Source: Ruminococcus sp. (GTDB lineage: Bacteria > Bacillota > Clostridia > Oscillospirales > Ruminococcaceae). From it: a stretch of 64,000 nucleotides of DNA. The notes below the pieces were generated by a model. It did no database searches and had not been told where the DNA came from. It was given only the letters and a program-made list of their open reading frames with translations. A program made the position numbers and the translations under genes. Position 1 is the first letter of the stretch. Every line of letters begins with the position of its first letter. Of the stretch, positions 45,169 to 53,744 are shown piece by piece. The stretch is taken from assembly GCF_019423705.1 (NCBI RefSeq), contig NZ_JAHZAX010000010.1, forward strand, positions 69,200 to 133,199. Direction: 5' to 3'.

Positions 45169-46381
45169 TGACGTCAAACTCCGAAAGGGTTATTTTATAT
45201 GCAGAGTAATTTTTTAAATAAAAAGTGTGGTCGCCGTCTTTGTCTGCGGTAAAAGTTACTTTACTGCCAATGGTCTTGTCACAGAAAATCCTGTGCTCTG
45301 TTCCGTTCTGATAGTAACCAAGCTCAACATATTCTCCATTTTTGTCAGAGTAAACAGAGGATAGATCAAGTGCTATTTTTATGTCTATGTTTTGACCTGC
45401 ATTGGCGTGCACAGGCTCTTTTGTTACCTCTTCTCCATTATTAAATGTAAATGTCGAACTTGAATTATCGTCACCGATATTAATGTCAACAAAAGAGCAG
45501 AGAATAAGCGTGCTCAAAGTTATGGCAACAAGTATAATGACATTTGCGTATGATATCTTTTTCCTTGCAGTTATCTCGTTTATCCTTGTTTTCACCTTTT
45601 CTTTCTGCGAATACAAACAAGCTGAAAACGCCGTATCCTGCTTATTTTCACAGCCGTTTATCAGCATACCGCAGTAATTATATTTCTCATCATCATTTAT
45701 CACCTTGACAACTTTCTCGTCGCAAGCTATTTCAGACAGCAAGTTCATACTGTTTGAAAGCTTGTATGCAAGCGGGTCAAACCAATTAATTATACAAATG
45801 ATCTGCATTACTGCCCTTATGAAGATATCGTGATCAAGATAGTGAAATTTTTCGTGCATACACACCACATTATAATTCTCAGGAGCAATATTATCAGGAA
45901 GAATTATCACGGGGGCGATTATACCCATAAGCATAGGACTTGAAATACCTGGACACTTTTTCACCTTCAGACTTTTATTGCCGAATTTGTATACTCCGTT
46001 GTCTGTCGCCCAGCGGTCAACAAAGTGCTTTAATGTGAAGTATTTGTAAAGGCAGACAAAGCTGTTGAAAGCTACACCAATACACCAGACCGCAACAAGA
46101 AAAGGCATTATCTTCTTGACAGCTGGAATATGCTGCGTTTCTGTAAAAATGTATTTTTGTACGTAAATATTCTGAACTACGTCAGCGGTGACAGCCTGGT
46201 GAGGAATAAGAGTGGCCAGGTCTAAGGGGAATATTATCAGCAGTGACAACGCCGAGCACACCTTATAGAACAATGATTTTTGACGCTTTTTACCCATGGC
46301 TAAAAATATTTTACAGCAAAGATACAGGCACACTATCAGTACGTTGCTCCGTATAAAATATGTAAATAAATTATTTATCAT
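45158..46381 (-). CDS. BlaR1/MecR1-like M56 metallopeptidase sensor
   Basis: 407 residues. Three or four N-terminal helices, cytosolic M56 zinc protease with H176-E-K-F-H180 and downstream SEIACDEKVV, a last helix near 272-292, then an outer domain of about 110 residues. Unlike BlaR1 of beta-lactam resistance, the ectodomain is not a penicillin-binding fold; it is short and beta-rich and resembles the secreted protein of the same run. On sensing it should cleave the BlaI-like repressor. Overlaps that gene by 11 bases. Confidence 0.88.
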   Translation of the reverse strand: MINNLFTYFIRSNVLIVCLYLCCKIFLAMGKKRQKSLFYKVCSALSLLIIFPLDLATLIPHQAVTADVVQNIYVQKYIFTETQHIPAVKKIMPFLVAVWCIGVAFNSFVCLYKYFTLKHFVDRWATDNGVYKFGNKSLKVKKCPGISSPMLMGIIAPVIILPDNIAPENYNVVCMHEKFHYLDHDIFIRAVMQIICIINWFDPLAYKLSNSMNLLSEIACDEKVVKVINDDEKYNYCGMLINGCENKQDTAFSACLYSQKEKVKTRINEITARKKISYANVIILVAITLSTLILCSFVDINIGDDNSSSTFTFNNGEEVTKEPVHANAGQNIDIKIALDLSSVYSDKNGEYVELGYYQNGTEHRIFCDKTIGSKVTFTADKDGDHTFYLKNYSAYKITLSEFDVNVQ

Positions 46382-46763
46382 TATTTCTGTCCTTTACTTC
46401 TTCAAGAAAACGTATCAGCTCATCGATATCCTGACTGCTTAGCTTATCAGTTTCGTATAGATTTGTAACAAGGCTTGAAAGTGAGTTGTTATGGACCGAG
46501 CCAAAGAAATTTTCCGTTTCAAATTTCAGATAATCCGATTGGGATACCAGCGAATAATACTGACGCTCCTTGCCTGTTTTCTCGGTCCTTAAAAAGCCCT
46601 TTTCAATAAGGCGTTTAAGAAAGGAAATGAGCGTTGGAAGTTTCCAGTTATGGTCGCTCATTTTTTCTGCTATCTGAGAACTGGTGACAGGCTCGCTCAT
46701 GCTCCAAATAGTTTTCATTATCTCAAATTCTGCGTCGGGAAGTCTTTTTATATTGTTCTTCAT
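46371..46763 (-). CDS. BlaI/MecI/CopY family repressor
   Basis: 130-residue winged-helix repressor: DAEFEIMKTIWSMSEPVTSSQIAEKM, LPTLISFLKRLIEKGFLRTEKTGKERQYYS, then a helical dimerisation tail. ATG 46763 follows GGAGGTGCATC; the open frame continues upstream across the operator. First gene of the run, with two matching operators in its own promoter, so autorepression is expected. Confidence 0.92.
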   Translation of the reverse strand: MKNNIKRLPDAEFEIMKTIWSMSEPVTSSQIAEKMSDHNWKLPTLISFLKRLIEKGFLRTEKTGKERQYYSLVSQSDYLKFETENFFGSVHNNSLSSLVTNLYETDKLSSQDIDELIRFLEEVKDRNNDK

Positions 46764-46777
46764 GATGCACCTCCATG

Positions 46778-46828
46778 TTAGACGTTTGTCTATGATGATA
46801 TTATACACTTGTCTAAGATGCAAGTCAA
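46778..46828 (-). promoter_or_regulatory. BlaI-type promoter with two operators
   Basis: Minus-strand promoter TTGACT (46823-46828), 17 bases, TATAAT (46800-46805). Operator 1 TTAGACAAGTGTATAA (46801-46816) covers the -10 and spacer; operator 2 ATAGACAAACGTCTAA (46778-46793) lies just downstream. Both fit a TTAGACA-N2-TGTCTAA dyad. Confidence 0.85.
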
Positions 46829-46979
46829 GTTATGTTGTGATGATTTTACAATTATTTAATATTTTCGACAATGCAATGATTCCTGTACTCTATCTTTAAT
46901 ATAAAAAATATGAAAGAGCGATAGCACTTAAGAATAACATAATTTCATTTTCATGACATCTATCTAGATATATTTACCA

Positions 46980-47008
46980 TTGACTTTTTAGAAAAAATCG
47001 CATATAAT
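46980..47008 (+). promoter_or_regulatory. Promoter of the AbiF RNA/gene
   Basis: TTGACT (46980-46985), 17 bases, TATAAT (47003-47008); predicted start near 47015, right at the structured RNA. Confidence 0.88.
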
Positions 47009-47014
47009 AGTATT

Positions 47015-47078
47015 AACAGAACCCGACACGCCTCTTAGCAATGCGTACCACGTCGGGTCGTTTAATTATTAGGGGACT
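47015..47078 (+). ncRNA. Structured RNA upstream of abiF
   Basis: ACCCGAC (47021-47027) pairs with GTCGGGT (47052-47058) and ACGC (47028-47031) with GCGT (47043-47046), giving a hairpin with a CTCTTAGCAAT loop and a 5-base bulge. Established: Abi-F RNA motifs are described immediately upstream of AbiF-type genes, and AbiF is reported as an RNA-protein toxin-antitoxin. The 3' end is uncertain. Confidence 0.75.
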
Positions 47079-47083
47079 TTTTT

Positions 47084-47956
47084 ATGCAGCTTAAAGAACA
47101 GCAACCATCAATGAATGTTGATCAACAAATCGAGAACTTGAAAATGCTTGGGTTGAGAATTGTCAATGAAGAATATGCACGTCGAATTCTTAATGATATT
47201 TCATATTTCCGCTTGATAAAAGCATATGGTCTTGGACTAAAAGGTAAAAATAAAAATTTTGATGGTTCTATATCCTTTGAACAAATCGTTGAGTTATACC
47301 TGTTTAACGCCAACTTCAGGCAACTCTTATTTACTTGGATAGAGCAAATTGAAGTTAATCTCAGGTGTAGGGTAGCTAATCATTTCTCACATATTTATGG
47401 TGTACTAGGATATGAAGATCCGGATAATTTTAATGATCCTGGCTATCACTATGATTTTCTTTGTGAGATAGAAAAGGAAATATCCAGAAATAGCAAAGCC
47501 CCTTTTGTTAAGAATTTCAAAAATAATTATATTGACGGCAAAATTCCGTTTTACGCTTTGGTGGAGCTGTTCAGTTTCGGTACGCTCTCAAAGTTTTATA
47601 AAAATATGAAACCTCAGGACAAAAAAGCCGTTGCAACGTTGTATGGCGTGGGATATACTTATCTTGAAAGCTGGGTCGAACACATTGCTTTTGTGCGGAA
47701 TATTTGTGCACACTATGGACGTTTGTATAATGTTAATCTTGCTAAAACGCCAAAGCTATATAAGCAATATACAGAAAAGGGGATAAGCAGTATCCGTGTA
47801 TTTGCAACTCTTCTTTGCATAAAACATCTAATAACTAATGATCAACATTGGACAGCGTTTGTGGACAAACTAGATAAACTTTTTCACAAGTACCCTCACG
47901 TTGATAAAAAACTTATGGGATTTCCAGATGATTGGGTTAATATATTGAACGAATAA
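47084..47956 (+). CDS. Abi_2 / AbiF family HEPN protein
   Basis: 290-residue abortive infection protein. N-terminal Abi_2 pattern (QIENLKMLGLRIVNEEYARRIL and YFRLIKAYGL), then the HEPN RNase motif R205-N-I-C-A-H210 in VRNICAHYGRLYN. Members act as RNA-targeting toxins that stop phage growth. RBS AGGGGAC. Its own promoter, RNA and terminator form a complete compact unit of about 1 kb in the accessory region. Confidence 0.9.
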   Translation: MQLKEQQPSMNVDQQIENLKMLGLRIVNEEYARRILNDISYFRLIKAYGLGLKGKNKNFDGSISFEQIVELYLFNANFRQLLFTWIEQIEVNLRCRVANHFSHIYGVLGYEDPDNFNDPGYHYDFLCEIEKEISRNSKAPFVKNFKNNYIDGKIPFYALVELFSFGTLSKFYKNMKPQDKKAVATLYGVGYTYLESWVEHIAFVRNICAHYGRLYNVNLAKTPKLYKQYTEKGISSIRVFATLLCIKHLITNDQHWTAFVDKLDKLFHKYPHVDKKLMGFPDDWVNILNE

Positions 47957-47958
47957 AC

Positions 47959-48000
47959 ATCAAAACATCGCATTTGTTTTTACAAATGCGATGTTTTGAT
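47959..48000 (+). terminator. Long perfect hairpin after abiF
   Basis: 19-bp perfect stem from 47959-47977 and 47982-48000 (ATCAAAACATCGCATTTGT and its inverse) with a 4-base loop. No T run follows on the plus strand; it may act in both directions or protect the 3' end. Confidence 0.75.
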
Positions 48001-48025
48001 AAGAAAATATATCGTTGTGCTGCTC

Positions 48026-48274
48026 CTATACTGACAGTCTAACGGCATATGTAATCTCAATGCAATGACCTGTGTTTCTTACGCTGTTTCGGGTAAATAT
48101 CCATTGTTGTTCAGGACTAATTACTTTGACCATCTGACCGCCGACAGAACCAACTTCACGGGCAGTAAGATCGCCGTTGTAGCCCTGCTTGAGGTTAACG
48201 CCTACTTCGTTGGCAGCCTCCATCTTGAACTTGTTGAGAGTTTCTCTTCCCTGCTGAGTTGTGATACCTTTCAT
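48026..48274 (-). CDS. Alpha/beta-type small acid-soluble spore protein with atypical tail
   Basis: 82 residues. The SASP signature is intact: EAANEVGVNLKQGYNGDLTA and REVGSVGGQMVK, which coat and protect spore DNA. After MVK the usual short MIE-type end is replaced by about 32 residues (starting VISPEQQWIF, ending AVRLSV). No simple one-base shift restores a normal end: the +1 frame stops at once. RBS AAGGAGATACGAAA. It implies sporulation ability. Confidence 0.85.
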   Translation of the reverse strand: MKGITTQQGRETLNKFKMEAANEVGVNLKQGYNGDLTAREVGSVGGQMVKVISPEQQWIFTRNSVRNTGHCIEITYAVRLSV

Positions 48275-48420
48275 TTTCGTATCTCCTTTTCATTTGTATT
48301 TCGGGTTTGCAATAATATTATATGACTGCTTACAAAGTTTATAAGAGGTAATTTATAGAATGAAAGAGGGGGATTTTTGGGTTTTTAGGTGTAAAATTTT
48401 ATGAAGATTAAAAAAAATTA

Positions 48421-48465
48421 AAGAGCCTATAGATCTTTTAACAGATTTATAGGCTCTTGTTTTAT
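48421..48465 (-). terminator. Bidirectional terminator after the ABC operon
   Basis: AAGAGCCTATAGATC / GATTTATAGGCTCTT stem; on the minus strand followed by TAATTTTTTTT, on the plus strand by GTTTTATT. Confidence 0.88.
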
Positions 48466-48480
48466 TGTTTCTGATATTTT

Positions 48481-50661
48481 TTACGCCTGAACAGGTTCGG
48501 CACGCTTCATTTTAGTCGTCTGCCGCTGAGCCATTACAAGCTTGTAATATACGCCTTTTTTGCGCATAAGTTCGACGTGAGTGCCAAATTCCGCAAGCCT
48601 GCCCTTGTCAAGAACGATAAGGCGGTCGGCGTTGCTTAGCGTAGAAAGGCGGTGTGCGATGGCAATAGTCGTCCTGCCTTTGGTGAGCTTGCCAAGAGCG
48701 TCTTGTATCTGCTTTTCAGTTTGAGTGTCAAGTGAAGCCGTTGCTTCATCGAGGATTATTACTTTCGGGTCGTGAAGGATCGCCCTTGCTATGGCGATTC
48801 GCTGGCGCTCACCTCCCGAAAGCTGATAGCCCTTGTTGCCCACACGGGTGTTGTAGCCGTCGGGAAGCTTGGTTATAAAGTCGTGTGCGTTTGCGATCTT
48901 CGCCGCCCTTATGACCTCTTCAAAGGTTGCGTCGGGCTTTGCGTATGCGATGTTTTCCAGCACGTTGCCGTCGAAAAGGAAAGTCTCCTGCAATACCACG
49001 CCCACCTGCGAACGCAGACTATGCTGTGAAATTTTCTTGATGTCGACCCCGTCAATGCGTATCTCGCCTTGGGTGCAGTCATAAAGCCGCAGGATAAGAT
49101 TTATCATCGTGGATTTTCCCACGCCCGAATGACCAACAATGCCGATCATTTCGCCCTTATTTATCTTGCAGGTGATATTTTTCAGCACAGGATTGTAGAC
49201 CTTGTAGCCGAAATACACTCCGTCAAATTCGATATCGCCCTTGATGTCAAGCTCCATAGGGTCGTCGCAGTCACGAACGTCCGTCTCTTCGTCAAGTATC
49301 TCAAAGACCTTTCCTGCGGAGACCGACGTGTCCGCCAGCGTCCTCGGTATCTGAATAAGCCAGCGGATAGGCTCGTAAAGCATTGCCACATAGGTGGTGA
49401 ACTGAATGAGCTGACCCAGCGACATTGTGTGGTCAAGTATCATATTTCCGCCGAAATACAGAACGAAAAAGTTGCCGATAGTGAGGATAAATTCCGAAGC
49501 AGGGATAGTCAGATACCACATTATCTCCGCACGAACGCAGCTTTTCGACCAGCGCTCGGAACATTCCGTGTAGCGCTGTATCTCTCTGACCTCGTTGCCG
49601 TAGGACTTCACAACTCTGATACCATTGAGGATATCGTGCAAAGTCTCGCCGTGTGAAACGCTGTTTTTCCATACCTTTGTGTAGCGGATAGCCATTGTGT
49701 CAAAAAGCTTTTGCACTATTATAAAAACTATTGGCACAGGTAAAACGGTCATAAGTGCCAGCCGCCAGTCCATGACAAAAAGCAGTATGCCTATTATCAC
49801 AAGTGAGAGTATTTTAACAATGGCGTCTTTTCCGTTTGCGGTTATAAAGTCCTCAAGCTTTGCGGCGTCGCTTGATACACGGTTGATAAGCTCGCCTGCC
49901 GTCCGCTTGGAAATTGAGTTCATTGAAAGCTGCTGGGATTTTTCAAATATCTCCTGTCTTAAATCTCTACCAAGGTTCAGCGCCACCTTGAAGCTGTTTT
50001 TCATATTGAAAAATTCAAACACGCCAGCCAGCAAAAGCAGAGTAACTATTGTGATGATAACGCCGATAAGCCCTGCCCAGTCGGCGTTTTTCGGGGTGAC
50101 GTATTTGTCGATGATAACCCTGTCAAGATATGGTGCAAGCACCCATATAAGCTCCGAAAGTATTGTGCACACCACCGCAATGGCGAAATATTTCTTGTAT
50201 GGGGCAATGCGCTTTATGAGCTTGTACATCGTCTTGCCCTTGCCTGTGCAGTATATGCACTCCTTTGCGCCCTCAATGGGCAGACCGCATTTCGGGCAAA
50301 CAGGCTCTTCATCGTCAACTTCTTCAATAAGCTTTCCTGTGCGTATGTAATGATCGAGAAGCTTTAAAAGCTCTGCATATCGCAGGAACTGATCTTGTGA
50401 AAAGCCGCAGAAGCAGATTGTCTCACCGCTTTTCGTTGTGCCCTGCGCCATTGAAGTGCCTATCTGCTGCTTGCACTCAAACTCCGCAAAATCGGCGATA
50501 TCAAATTGCAAAATTATCTCATCGCCGCTGTAAACATATATCTTCTCCCTTGAAACGCAGAAATGCCCGTCCATTTTCTCGCCCTCTCTGCTGAAATTCG
50601 CAGGCAGAGAGTAGATGATATCGTCACCGGCGCCTTTGGGGAGGGAAGTTCTAAGGTCCAT
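48481..50661 (-). CDS. ABC exporter half-subunit with N-terminal sensor-like domain and zinc ribbon
   Basis: 726 residues. About 130 N-terminal residues form a beta-rich cytosolic domain, followed by a zinc ribbon (CPKCGLPIEGAKECIYC), six membrane helices and an ABC ATPase with Walker A GHSGVGKST, signature LSGGERQR and Walker B VIILDEATASLD, H-loop AIAHRLS. Both ATPase sites of the pair look intact. Forms a heterodimer with the product of 51280-53550. Substrate not deducible. RBS AAAGGAGTGTGAAAAA. Confidence 0.92.
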   Translation of the reverse strand: MDLRTSLPKGAGDDIIYSLPANFSREGEKMDGHFCVSREKIYVYSGDEIILQFDIADFAEFECKQQIGTSMAQGTTKSGETICFCGFSQDQFLRYAELLKLLDHYIRTGKLIEEVDDEEPVCPKCGLPIEGAKECIYCTGKGKTMYKLIKRIAPYKKYFAIAVVCTILSELIWVLAPYLDRVIIDKYVTPKNADWAGLIGVIITIVTLLLLAGVFEFFNMKNSFKVALNLGRDLRQEIFEKSQQLSMNSISKRTAGELINRVSSDAAKLEDFITANGKDAIVKILSLVIIGILLFVMDWRLALMTVLPVPIVFIIVQKLFDTMAIRYTKVWKNSVSHGETLHDILNGIRVVKSYGNEVREIQRYTECSERWSKSCVRAEIMWYLTIPASEFILTIGNFFVLYFGGNMILDHTMSLGQLIQFTTYVAMLYEPIRWLIQIPRTLADTSVSAGKVFEILDEETDVRDCDDPMELDIKGDIEFDGVYFGYKVYNPVLKNITCKINKGEMIGIVGHSGVGKSTMINLILRLYDCTQGEIRIDGVDIKKISQHSLRSQVGVVLQETFLFDGNVLENIAYAKPDATFEEVIRAAKIANAHDFITKLPDGYNTRVGNKGYQLSGGERQRIAIARAILHDPKVIILDEATASLDTQTEKQIQDALGKLTKGRTTIAIAHRLSTLSNADRLIVLDKGRLAEFGTHVELMRKKGVYYKLVMAQRQTTKMKRAEPVQA

Positions 50662-50694
50662 TTTTTCACACTCCTTTCTTGAATGTGTCAGCTA

Positions 50695-51252
50695 TCAAGT
50701 AAACATTTCCAGCACTTGCAGGCTTTTTCTGTCAAGCTTGTGGATATCGGGACAAAAATACTTGTTGCCGTCGGCGTCGTTGACGTAAAGATAATCATAG
50801 CCGATCATTCTGAAATTCTGATACCAGTCACGGATACAGATAGTTTTCTGTCCCGATGTGGTGTCTGCCTTGACGAATATTGCACCACGCATATTGTCCT
50901 TTATGCTGTAAACCTTTGTTATCTCAGGCATATAGTATTTGTATTCAAGATAGCTGTCAAGAAGCTCATACTGAGCCTTGTCAAGCTCCGCCATATCCTT
51001 TATCACGCCGATCTCACGGAACTCCTTTTCAGCGTTTTCATATGAAAGGCTTATGTATGTGGTCTTTGAATAAAATGGTATGAGCCGTGTTGGATTGACT
51101 TTGTGATAAGTCTTGCCCTTATAACAAAGCGTCAGAAAGCCGCTTTCCTCTTTGGCAAGGCGTATCTCCTTGCAGTCAAGCAGCGTCAGCTTATCGACTT
51201 CGTAAACTTCCTGCTCTGCTTGCTCCTGTTCTTGGATATTGTTTTCAGCCAT
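50695..51252 (-). CDS. DUF1854 family protein
   Basis: 185 residues matching DUF1854: VDKLTLLDCKEIRLAKEESGFLTL at the start and RDWYQNFRMIGYDYLYVNDADGNKYF at the end. The family is repeatedly found beside ABC exporters, including ones annotated as associated with cyanophycin metabolism; its role is unproven. ATG 51252 is chosen over TTG 51276 and ATG 51261 for the 9-base spacing to AAGGAG. Lies between the two ABC half-genes. Confidence 0.85.
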   Translation of the reverse strand: MAENNIQEQEQAEQEVYEVDKLTLLDCKEIRLAKEESGFLTLCYKGKTYHKVNPTRLIPFYSKTTYISLSYENAEKEFREIGVIKDMAELDKAQYELLDSYLEYKYYMPEITKVYSIKDNMRGAIFVKADTTSGQKTICIRDWYQNFRMIGYDYLYVNDADGNKYFCPDIHKLDRKSLQVLEMFT

Positions 51253-51279
51253 ATATTTCATCTCCTTACTAAACAATAT

Positions 51280-53550
51280 TTAATCATTTATAAACTGCAA
51301 AGCTTCCGATTGAAGCTTGTAAAGCTCGTAATATTTGCCCTTTGACTTGATAAGCTTGTCGTGAGTGCCCATTTCTTTGAGCTCGCCGTTTTCGATAACG
51401 CAAAGCATATCAGCGTCACGAAGGGTTGAAAGGCGGTGGGCAATGGATATTATCGTCCTGCCCTGTTTAAGATTGTCAATAGCGGCTTGTATCTTGCGCT
51501 CTGTCCTTGTGTCCATTGAAGCGGTGGCTTCATCGAGGATAAGAATGTTGGGCTTCTGAATGATAGCCCTTGCAATAGAGATACGCTGCTTTTCGCCGCC
51601 CGAAAGTGAAACGCCGCCCTCGCCCACCTTGGTGTTGTAACCCTCGGGGAGCTTCGTAATAAATTCGTGGGCGTTTGCGGACTTTGCCGCCTCGATGACC
51701 TCTTCCATTGTGGCGTCAGGGTTTGCATAGCGGATATTGTCAGCGATCGAGCCGATGAAAAGGAAAGTCTCTTGTGAAACAATTCCGATATTGCGGCGAA
51801 TGTCCTCAAAGGCTATCTTTCTTATTGGCACGCCGTCAATTGTTATCTCACCGCCCGTTACGTCATAAAGCCTTGCCATAAGGTTTATGATAGTTGATTT
51901 TCCTGCGCCTGTCTTGCCCACAATACCGAACATATGCTCAGCCTGCACCTTGAAGGACACATTTTTTATGATGGGGTGGCCTGCCTCATATTCAAATGAA
52001 ACGTTTTTAAGCTCGATATCGCCCTTCATATTCTCGATGTGAACAGGGTGTTCGTCCTCTTTGACTGTTGGAAGAGCGTCCATAATCTCAAACATTCTTG
52101 AAGCGGCGTCCATACATTTCGCCCAGCGGTCGCCTATCCAAGTGAAAAAGTTGATAGGGTCCATTGCCATTTCGGTGTAGGATATAAGCGCCGAAAGTGC
52201 GCCGAAAAGTATGTGCCCCTTGATGACCAGCACAGCGCCGATACAGAAAACAAGCTTGTTGACTATCCTGTAAAACGTCCATATAACGGGGATAGTGTTT
52301 GCTATCCTAGAATTTATGCGGGTGTTTATTGTGAAAGCGTCGGTGTTTTTCAAACGATAGCGTTCTATCTCCCTGTCCTCACGGGCGAAAGCCTTTACAA
52401 CACGCTGACCGTTCATAACGTCCGAAAGCACGGAGTTCGCCGAACGCATTGCAACGTCATATTTGCGGTAAAGCTTGCGCTGGCTCTTGTAAAACCTATG
52501 CTGAACTATCTCTATCACCGTGATAGTCAGTATAATGCCGATAGAAAGCAGGGGAGATATTGTCAGCATTATCACCGCAATGCCCAGAATCTTCACAACG
52601 TTCGTCAGTCCGTATGGCACGATATCGGTGAAGAACCAGTAAATGTTCTGGCTGTCTCTGTCAACTCTTGACATAAGCGAGCCTGTCTGCTTGCTGGTGA
52701 AAAAGTCAAGGGATAGCCGCTGCATTGATGAAAATATCTTCACCCTAAGTCTGTGCGTTACGATCGGCACGACCCTTGATGTGATTATGCCCGAGATTAT
52801 CCTCATTATCATTCCTGCGATATTAACGCACACGATGAGCATTACTATCATCAGTATCCTGCCGTAATACTTGCCGTTTTCCGCAAGCACGTCGTCATAA
52901 AGCATTTGCGAGCCGAATATCGGCGAAAGCACGGCGAAAACGTTGCTCAGCACGATAGTGAGCAGTATAAGGAACACCGCCTCTTTAAATTCGCCGAACA
53001 TCGAAAGCAGCCGCTTGAATACTGAGCGCCTGTCAACGCACCTAGGACAGACAGGCCTGTTCGGGTCGGGATAAGGTTCGCCGCAGATAGGGCAATGGGT
53101 CTTTACACCTTCAAGCAGGCGGTCGTCGATAGGTTCGTTCTTTGCGGTGCAGCTCACACGCTGGCTGAATTTCTCGAATTTGTCCGCATAGCCCAGCGAG
53201 AACCTTGCCACGGGAAATTCCTTTGCTGCCTTGTCCTTTATCATAAGCCGTGCGGAATTTGCGTACCTGTCAACGTACATTTCCTCGATATCACCGATAG
53301 GGTATTCCTCATAGCCCGTGACGGTGAAATCAACAAGCTGCTTGCGCTTTTGCCCACGCTTCATTTTGCCGTATTTTTCATAGCCACGGAGGATGTACAC
53401 GTTTTCTTTTGTGAAAGTTATGTATACGTCCACATATCCGCCCTCTCCGTCAAGATCGGCCTTAACGCAGTAAAGCAGCTCGTCAGTCATAACGCCACGC
53501 TTGAGCAGCTCTTTCTCAGCAAGCTCAGGCAGAACGTCAAAAAACTTCAT
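51280..53550 (-). CDS. ABC exporter half-subunit with zinc ribbon
   Basis: 756 residues and the same plan as its partner: N-terminal cytosolic domain (about 1-150), zinc ribbon CPICGEPYPDPNRPVCPRC, six helices, ATPase with GKTGAGKST, LSGGEKQR, ILILDEATASMD and SIAHRLS. First protein gene of the operon after the leader; RBS AAAAGGAGGGG. Likely a drug, peptide or lipid exporter. Confidence 0.92.
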   Translation of the reverse strand: MKFFDVLPELAEKELLKRGVMTDELLYCVKADLDGEGGYVDVYITFTKENVYILRGYEKYGKMKRGQKRKQLVDFTVTGYEEYPIGDIEEMYVDRYANSARLMIKDKAAKEFPVARFSLGYADKFEKFSQRVSCTAKNEPIDDRLLEGVKTHCPICGEPYPDPNRPVCPRCVDRRSVFKRLLSMFGEFKEAVFLILLTIVLSNVFAVLSPIFGSQMLYDDVLAENGKYYGRILMIVMLIVCVNIAGMIMRIISGIITSRVVPIVTHRLRVKIFSSMQRLSLDFFTSKQTGSLMSRVDRDSQNIYWFFTDIVPYGLTNVVKILGIAVIMLTISPLLSIGIILTITVIEIVQHRFYKSQRKLYRKYDVAMRSANSVLSDVMNGQRVVKAFAREDREIERYRLKNTDAFTINTRINSRIANTIPVIWTFYRIVNKLVFCIGAVLVIKGHILFGALSALISYTEMAMDPINFFTWIGDRWAKCMDAASRMFEIMDALPTVKEDEHPVHIENMKGDIELKNVSFEYEAGHPIIKNVSFKVQAEHMFGIVGKTGAGKSTIINLMARLYDVTGGEITIDGVPIRKIAFEDIRRNIGIVSQETFLFIGSIADNIRYANPDATMEEVIEAAKSANAHEFITKLPEGYNTKVGEGGVSLSGGEKQRISIARAIIQKPNILILDEATASMDTRTERKIQAAIDNLKQGRTIISIAHRLSTLRDADMLCVIENGELKEMGTHDKLIKSKGKYYELYKLQSEALQFIND

Positions 53551-53664
53551 ATATTTTCCCCTCCTTTTGCGGAATAGTTTTAGTTTTTAGTTTTTCATAA
53601 TCTTTTGCTTCTAAATTCGTATAATGTAAACCGGCAATGCAGCTTCGCCAAAATGTCACAACAC

Positions 53665-53699
53665 ACAAAAAGACCTCTGATACCGAATATCAGAGGTCT
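53665..53699 (-). terminator. Terminator between leader ORF and ABC operon (attenuator)
   Basis: Perfect 12-bp stem AGACCTCTGATA / TATCAGAGGTCT with a 5-base loop, followed on the minus strand by TTTTTGTG. It lies between the promoter and the ABC operon start, so transcripts must pass it. Confidence 0.9.
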
Positions 53700-53744
53700 C
53701 AAAATGTCTGCGATATAAATACCAAAAAGCTGCTGAAAATAGTA

